Below are positions 59,611-64,000 of a DNA stretch of 64,000 bases, piece by piece. Within the stretch, counting starts at the first letter, position 1, and every line of letters starts with the position of its first letter. This DNA is from Ensifer sp. WSM1721. GTDB lineage: Bacteria; Pseudomonadota; Alphaproteobacteria; Rhizobiales; Rhizobiaceae. The stretch is from positions 124,001 to 188,000 of the forward strand of contig NZ_CP165783.1 of assembly GCF_000513895.2 (NCBI RefSeq). Direction: 5' to 3'. The position numbers and the translations under genes are program-made. The notes below the pieces were generated by a model that saw only the letters and a list, made by a program, of their open reading frames with translations, did not search any database and was not told where the DNA came from.

Positions 59611-60140
59611 CGGAAGGCCTCCGTTCATCATTGATTGCAATTTAATCATTGATTGCAGCTGTTGCAATGCTCGTCCGTCAGGAGCGCCGTTGCAAATGCC
59701 CAACCCTCGGGCTCGCCTTGCCGCCTTCAGCGACTCGAGAAAGCTTGCTATCGATACTGGGTCGCCATCAATAGTGGGAAAGTCCAGACATCTTGAATAG
59801 TCACAATTGATGTTGCGAATAGTGCCGAGTTCCCGGACGCTTCGAGGAAGATCGTGCGGAACGATCCAGTCCCAGTGGAGCAGGGCGGAGGCTTTACATT
59901 GAGGCGCTGACGGCAGATTGCGCAAGGATGTCACGATGAAGGCACCGACGATGTTCCTGTTCTGTGCTCAAACGATCGCATAATATCCTGGAAGAGGCTG
60001 TCTTGCGGAGCACAGAGCGCGCTGTACCATGACGGGCAACTACAAGTTCTGATGCAAAGCAGACATTTGCCAATGACCCGCGCGCCTCCTCTGGCGATCG
60101 CTAGCCGCCGCACGGTGCGCCCGCTAGCCGCGCAGGGCTT
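59611..60140. other. Upstream region of the toxin-antitoxin pair
   Basis: A 530-nt region without a supported gene. Apart from the FitA direct repeats at 59627-59657, I see no element I can name. Confidence 0.4.
59627..59657. promoter_or_regulatory. Direct repeats, likely autoregulatory site of the FitAB pair
   Basis: ATCATTGATTGCA occurs at 59627-59639 and 59645-59657, 18 bp apart, 17 nt upstream of the antitoxin ATG. Ribbon-helix-helix antitoxins bind such repeats to repress their own operon. Confidence 0.6.
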
Positions 60141-62630
60141 TCAGGCGGTCGGGTTCACTCGCGAACGGTTGCGATCTGGAACAGAGCCTTGCTGATCGTA
60201 TCGATCCGACAACCCTGCGAGTAAGGCCGGGGCGACAAGATAAAGGATGATGGCGATCGCCACGACGCCTGTGAACCCGACATGCATCGCAAGCAGTGCG
60301 GCGACGATCGCGCTCAGCACCGACGCACAGCCATTGATCCCCCACGCCCAGGGAATAAACTCGTCCGAGCGTGCACCGACGTGGCCGAGGCCGAGGGGGA
60401 ACGGCATGCCCATAAAGACCGCGAGCGGCGCGATCAGGAGGAGTGTGATCGCGATCTTCGCGGCATCTGGCAGTGCCATGAACCGTTCGAATATCAAGGG
60501 CAGTGCGAGCAGGTAGGTGGCAGCCAGGAGTGCAATCCCCACGACGGCGAAGGCAATGCCGCGCACCGGCGATCCGCGTCCGACAGCAGCCATCCACCGT
60601 GCGGCTACGGCGCTACCGAGACCGGCGAAGGCAAGGAAGCCCGCAAGCACGACAGCGACAGCGTAGAGCGGATGGCCGAGGAACAGCACGAAGCGCTGGA
60701 TGAAGGCGATCTCGATGAAGAGGAAGGCCAAGCCCAAGGCAAGGAAATAGAGTCCGAAGCGCAGCCGGTGTCCGGCTCTCCCGAGTGCGTGCCGGCGAAG
60801 CCAGAGCGGCAGGAGGATCAGGACGGCGCTGAGGATCGCGGCCTGACCGAGCGTCGTCACCAGGATCAGGTAGCCCCAGTCGAGCATCGCTGCCCCACCT
60901 TGGGTGCGCAGCGTCACGAGTTCGGGCAGAGCGCGCCACCGGAAGAAGTCGAAGAAATAGGGCCGATTGTCAGTCGCCGGTGCAATATCGAACTTGTAGC
61001 GCTCGATGAAGTCGGCGCGCCCAGGACCGAGGAGAGCGAGGGCTCCCGCGTAGAGATATTCCTGGTCGAGCTGGTTATAGCGGTTCACGTCGCTCGCGGA
61101 GATGCCTGGCGCCCAGGAGACATCAAAGAAATTCTCGGCGGCGAAGCGGCGGATGGCGGCGATGTCTTCGCCGGTGAACGGCGATTTGGCGACGAGCAGG
61201 GTTGCCGTATTCCAACTCCGGATCAGCACCAGGTGCCGGCCTGGCTGGGACACCCCATCCGCTTCAAGCGCAACGGTAGCAGTGGCAAACAGCTTGAGGA
61301 TGTCGCGCGGCGGCATCCGCAGCCATCGCGTGATCGCCACGATCCCGTCTGCTCTCAACACCGCTAGGTAATCCCGCATTGCCTCCACGGTGTAGGTATA
61401 GTTCTCATGCATGCTCTGCACTCCGGCCGCGGCCGCGCCGAAGGAGTCGAGGAGCGGCATCTGGATCAGGTCATAACGCTCGCCAGTGGTCGCAACGAAG
61501 GCGCGTGCCTCGGCTAGATGCAGATGCACGTTCGGTCGGCTGAAGATGCCGCCGACGAATTCCGCGAAGCGATTCCGAGCGAGGTCGATCATCTGTGGGT
61601 TGACCTCTACGGCATCCACGATTTCGGCTCCGGCGCGTAGCGCCAGCAGCACCTGCTCGCCGCCGCCGGCGCCGAGGATTAGCACTCGCGGCCGCTCAAG
61701 GATGCGGTACGGGAGCGCCGCCGTTGTCCGGTCGAGATAGGCGACCGTCGCCGGATCGCCGCCATAGGTGGTGATCGCCGTTATACTGTCGCCATCGGTA
61801 TAGACGGCGAGTTGCGCGGGCGGCTCTTGGGTGTTGGCGAGGCTGAGGCCCGGCGCGTACCGGAATGGGATGGTCGGGCTCTCGACAACCGTCAACAGTC
61901 CGAGCGGGCTTGATCGCTCCTCGACTACCCGCGCGTTCGGCACTTCGAGAGCGATGCGGAGACCCTTGTACTCAGACATGTGCAGGCCGGGGGCCGTCCA
62001 GGACGGTGGTAGCCGCACCGTGATGACCGCGGCTGCAAGCCCGAGGATGCCCGCGGCGAACCACCGATGGCGAGCCATGCCCGTCGCGGCGAGGGCAGCC
62101 GCCGCGAATCCCAGCGCTGCGACGAAGCGCAACGCTTCGGAGGGAAAGACCAGGAACAAGAGTCCGACGATACCGAGCGCACCGATCCCTGCGCCGACGA
62201 GGTCAAAGGCATAGACGCGCCCGGTCTGAACGGGATGGCGGCTAAAGGCAAGGCCGATACAGGTTGCACCGAAAAAGAAGGGCAAGATCAGGAGAGCATA
62301 GATGGCCGCAAGCCAACCGAGCTGCCGCGGATTCCAGACGATCTCGAGCGGGTTGAACGGCAGGCGCTCGGCACAGGCGAAGCTGGCAACCGCAGTAATT
62401 CCGAACAGAGCCGCCGACGCTGCGAAGGCGGCCGGGTACCGTTCCACCAGGGGGCGGCGAGCCAACGCAAGGAATGTACCGCTCGCGCCAAAGCCCAGGA
62501 GCGCGATGCTTATCATCATATAGGCAAAATGATGCCACTGAATGATCGAAAACAGCCTTATCAGCAGCACTTCGTAGGCAAGGGTCGCCGCCGATATGAG
62601 ACCAATCGGCAGCAGGCGCCCCGCTCTCAT
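60141..62630 (-). CDS. Membrane protein with spermidine-synthase-like methyltransferase fold
   Basis: The 829-residue product has about seven N-terminal membrane helices (ISAATLAYEVLLIRLFSIIQWHHFAYMMISIALLGFGASGTFLAL first), a central soluble domain and about seven C-terminal helices. The soluble part has a Rossmann fold of the spermidine-synthase type: VLILGAGGGEQVLLALRAGAEIVDAVEVNPQMIDLARNRF, then YDLIQMPLLDSFGAAAAGVQSMHENYTYTVEAMRDYLAVL. Such MFS-like fused proteins are common and uncharacterised; the missing GGGDG/D-x-x-D pattern makes polyamine synthesis unlikely. It overlaps the Pcm gene by 4 nt (ATGA), so the two are coupled. Confidence 0.85.
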   Translation of the reverse strand: MRAGRLLPIGLISAATLAYEVLLIRLFSIIQWHHFAYMMISIALLGFGASGTFLALARRPLVERYPAAFAASAALFGITAVASFACAERLPFNPLEIVWNPRQLGWLAAIYALLILPFFFGATCIGLAFSRHPVQTGRVYAFDLVGAGIGALGIVGLLFLVFPSEALRFVAALGFAAAALAATGMARHRWFAAGILGLAAAVITVRLPPSWTAPGLHMSEYKGLRIALEVPNARVVEERSSPLGLLTVVESPTIPFRYAPGLSLANTQEPPAQLAVYTDGDSITAITTYGGDPATVAYLDRTTAALPYRILERPRVLILGAGGGEQVLLALRAGAEIVDAVEVNPQMIDLARNRFAEFVGGIFSRPNVHLHLAEARAFVATTGERYDLIQMPLLDSFGAAAAGVQSMHENYTYTVEAMRDYLAVLRADGIVAITRWLRMPPRDILKLFATATVALEADGVSQPGRHLVLIRSWNTATLLVAKSPFTGEDIAAIRRFAAENFFDVSWAPGISASDVNRYNQLDQEYLYAGALALLGPGRADFIERYKFDIAPATDNRPYFFDFFRWRALPELVTLRTQGGAAMLDWGYLILVTTLGQAAILSAVLILLPLWLRRHALGRAGHRLRFGLYFLALGLAFLFIEIAFIQRFVLFLGHPLYAVAVVLAGFLAFAGLGSAVAARWMAAVGRGSPVRGIAFAVVGIALLAATYLLALPLIFERFMALPDAAKIAITLLLIAPLAVFMGMPFPLGLGHVGARSDEFIPWAWGINGCASVLSAIVAALLAMHVGFTGVVAIAIILYLVAPALLAGLSDRYDQQGSVPDRNRSRVNPTA

Positions 62631-63379
62631 GGGGCGCCACCTCCACGCAGCGGCACAAAGCTTACTGGGAGCAGCTGCCGCGTCGTGATGCTTCCATCCC
62701 GTCGCTTCTCGACCAGCATGAGAAACTGGGTCGCGAAGGGACCTCCCACGGGGACGACCATCCGGCCCCCTCTTGCGAGCTGCTCAACCAGCGGCGGCGG
62801 GATGTGGCTGGCAGCGGCGGTCACCACGATGCCGTCGAAAGGCGCGCGCGCGGGCCAACCATAGTAACCGTCGTCTACCTTCACCTCGACATTGTTGTAG
62901 CGGAGCTCCGCGAGGCGGGCGGCCGCCCTTTCGCCCAGTTGCGGTATGATCTCAATCGAATAGACCTTCGCTGCGAGCGGCGACAAAACGGCTGCCTGAT
63001 AGCCCGAGCCAGTACCGATCTCGAGGACAGAGTCGCCAGCCCCGACATTGATCAGGTCGGTCATCAGCGCGACGATGAAGGGCTGTGAGATGGTCTGACC
63101 GTATCCGATCGGCAACGGCCGATCTCGATAGGCCGCGCCGCGCTGCTCCTCGGGCACGAAAAGGTGGCGCGGCACCTTCCCCATCGTTGTCAGAACTGCG
63201 GGATCGATGCCCCGCCCCTCGACCGCGGACGGCGCTGAGCGGGCGTGCCCTTTGATCGTTTCGATCATCGCCGTACGCTCGGCGGAGCGATCCTGAGCGG
63301 GTGCGGATGTCGATGCCATGGGGGCAGCGCTCGCGAGAACCACGACCAGCAACGTTTGGCACTGAGCGAGTCGACGCAT
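62627..63379 (-). CDS. pcm: Exported protein-L-isoaspartate O-methyltransferase
   Basis: Pcm methylates isoaspartate in damaged proteins, using S-adenosylmethionine. The 250-residue product has the family order: GKVPRHLFVPEEQRGAAYRDRPLPIGYGQTISQPFIVALMTDLINV, the SAM motif VLEIGTGSGYQAAVLSPLAAKVYSIEIIPQLGERA, and DGYYGWPARAPFDGIVVTAAASHIPPPLVEQLARGGRMVVPVG. The start MRRLAQCQTLLVVVLASAAPMASTSAPAQD is a signal peptide, so the enzyme is probably periplasmic. The ATG at 63379 has GGAGAGGG upstream. It ends inside the start of the membrane protein gene. Confidence 0.9.
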   Translation of the reverse strand: MRRLAQCQTLLVVVLASAAPMASTSAPAQDRSAERTAMIETIKGHARSAPSAVEGRGIDPAVLTTMGKVPRHLFVPEEQRGAAYRDRPLPIGYGQTISQPFIVALMTDLINVGAGDSVLEIGTGSGYQAAVLSPLAAKVYSIEIIPQLGERAAARLAELRYNNVEVKVDDGYYGWPARAPFDGIVVTAAASHIPPPLVEQLARGGRMVVPVGGPFATQFLMLVEKRRDGSITTRQLLPVSFVPLRGGGAP

Positions 63380-63613
63380 GAACCCTCTCCCGGCTGGACC
63401 GACGAGTATAGTGGCGGTAGCGGCAATTTTGAACAAAACTCGCTCGTCTCTGCGGCGTTCCAGCTTATTGCTCCGGAAAAGAGCGAATGGCCCCGGGCCG
63501 GAGGAGGCATCGGCGGCCTTTAAACTTGATCGAGGGGAGGTGGGTTGAACGAGCCATCGAGCACTGTGAGGACGAGGGCGCTTTCGCTATAGATAGAGAC
63601 CACGAAAAGGCGT

Positions 63614-63916
63614 CTACGCCTCCTCAGCGTCTCCACCTTTCGAGAGAACTTGTACCAGGCGGTCGCAATCGGCGTTATTGCCGGGCAGCAGGCTTACCGG
63701 ATCGACGACACCCACACCGACGCCTATGGCATTTGCGGCCGCCCATGCCCAATCTTCCTGCGCGCGCTGAAGAAGCCTCGGAGCCTCCGTGGCAATGCAC
63801 GCGCGTCCTGCCTGAAGGATCTCGGCTGATGGCACGCCCTGCAGGCGCTCTGACACCTCCGCCTGCAGTGGGCCCACGACAAGGATGGCGAACAGATAGC
63901 TGAGGAATTCCGACAT
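63614..63916 (-). CDS. Small hypothetical protein with signal-like N-terminus
   Basis: I do not recognise this 100-residue product. It starts MSEFLSYLFAILVVGPLQAEVSERLQGVPSAEIL: a short hydrophobic stretch ending near LQAE, which may be a signal peptide, followed by a helical, mainly hydrophilic region with two cysteines (GRACIATEAPRLLQRAQEDWAWAAANAIGVGVGVVDP, NADCDRLVQVL). An AGGAG ribosome site lies 7 nt before the ATG, which supports a real gene. It stands alone near the window edge. Confidence 0.6.
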   Translation of the reverse strand: MSEFLSYLFAILVVGPLQAEVSERLQGVPSAEILQAGRACIATEAPRLLQRAQEDWAWAAANAIGVGVGVVDPVSLLPGNNADCDRLVQVLSKGGDAEEA

Positions 63917-64000
63917 TACGTGCTCCTGGTTAGTTGCGGCGTCAGATATAAGGATCGGTGCAGGCGAGGACCAGAGTACCTGCGCCGACTGCGACGACGA

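Noticed and set aside
59611..59934. Long N-terminal extension of the FitA antitoxin
   Set aside because: The extension crosses the operator repeats, and the ribbon-helix-helix family starts at the internal ATG 59610.
60282..61367. Plus-strand open frame of 361 codons inside the large membrane protein gene
   Set aside because: Composition (charged, low-complexity) and full overlap with a well-supported gene on the minus strand mark it as a shadow frame.
1..64000. Search for transposase, integrase, phage, CRISPR-Cas, rRNA and replication genes
   Set aside because: None recognised on either strand; mobility in the region is suggested only by remnants and decayed borders.

Overview
The window reads as DNA from a Rhizobiaceae-type alphaproteobacterium (Sinorhizobium/Ensifer/Rhizobium-like). 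Support: high GC, a rhizobial-style phn locus, many CUT1 sugar ABC systems with UgpC/MalK-like ATPases and LacI repressors, FixJ-type response regulators, and many decayed genes between catabolic operons. This mix is typical of a megaplasmid or chromid, but replicon and species are inference. I see no rRNA or tRNA gene, CRISPR array, intact insertion sequence, phage module or replication origin.

Layout. (1) 1-3635: C-P lyase operon phnG-phnH-phnI-small ORF-phnJ (minus strand), divergent from phnF, with an operator-like palindrome between. (2) 3.8-13.1 kb: loosely packed accessory DNA with a small hypothetical, a glycolipid-binding-like protein, a secreted crystallin-fold protein, a LuxR regulator, a deleted and frameshifted adenylate cyclase/TPR gene, a zinc-ribbon protein, an NDUFA9-like SDR, a frameshifted DUF2267 gene, and a TetR regulator facing a LysR remnant across a strong promoter with two operators. 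(3) 13.3-20.35 kb: a minus-strand operon lacI-SBP-permease-permease-GH32-ATPase with an operator upstream and a long hairpin after the SBP gene. (4) 20.9-25.8 kb: a MASE1/four-PAS histidine kinase with three response regulators. (5) 25.8-27.6 kb: divergent LysR and SDR genes.

(6) 27.96-44.35 kb is the most striking part. Two complete ABC importers are each paired with a DUF2961/GH172 enzyme. The first is lacI, divergent from SBP-permease-permease-ATPase-GH172. The second is ATPase-GH172-SBP-permease-permease-lacI, divergent from a GH32 gene. Both control regions carry phased copies of related LacI operators, and a ruined GH32 levanase gene lies between the modules. None of the intact hydrolases has a signal peptide, so oligosaccharides would be imported and then cut in the cytoplasm. 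GH172 (alpha-furanosidase, including difructose dianhydride I hydrolase) with GH32 (beta-fructofuranosidase) suggests use of mixed alpha/beta fructose dianhydrides or related fructo-oligosaccharides. This is the best candidate for an undescribed system.

(7) 46-56.8 kb: a divergent catabolic cluster. On the minus strand are an intradiol (hydroxyquinol-like) dioxygenase, HpaH-like hydratase, HpaI-like aldolase and a leaderless solute-binding-fold protein. On the plus strand are a GntR/FCD regulator, a TIM-barrel isomerase-like protein, a polar amino-acid-type ABC transporter, shikimate/quinate dehydrogenase, HpaF-like isomerase, AroQ and a Gfo/Idh/MocA oxidoreductase. Both promoters carry the same ATAATCGWTTAT box. 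It looks like a regulon for import and breakdown of a shikimate/quinate-type or aromatic acid, with an incomplete, hybrid pathway. (8) 56.8-64 kb: phosphatase and LysR remnants, a secreted SH3 protein, a FitAB-type toxin-antitoxin pair, a membrane spermidine-synthase-like protein coupled to an exported Pcm, and a small hypothetical.
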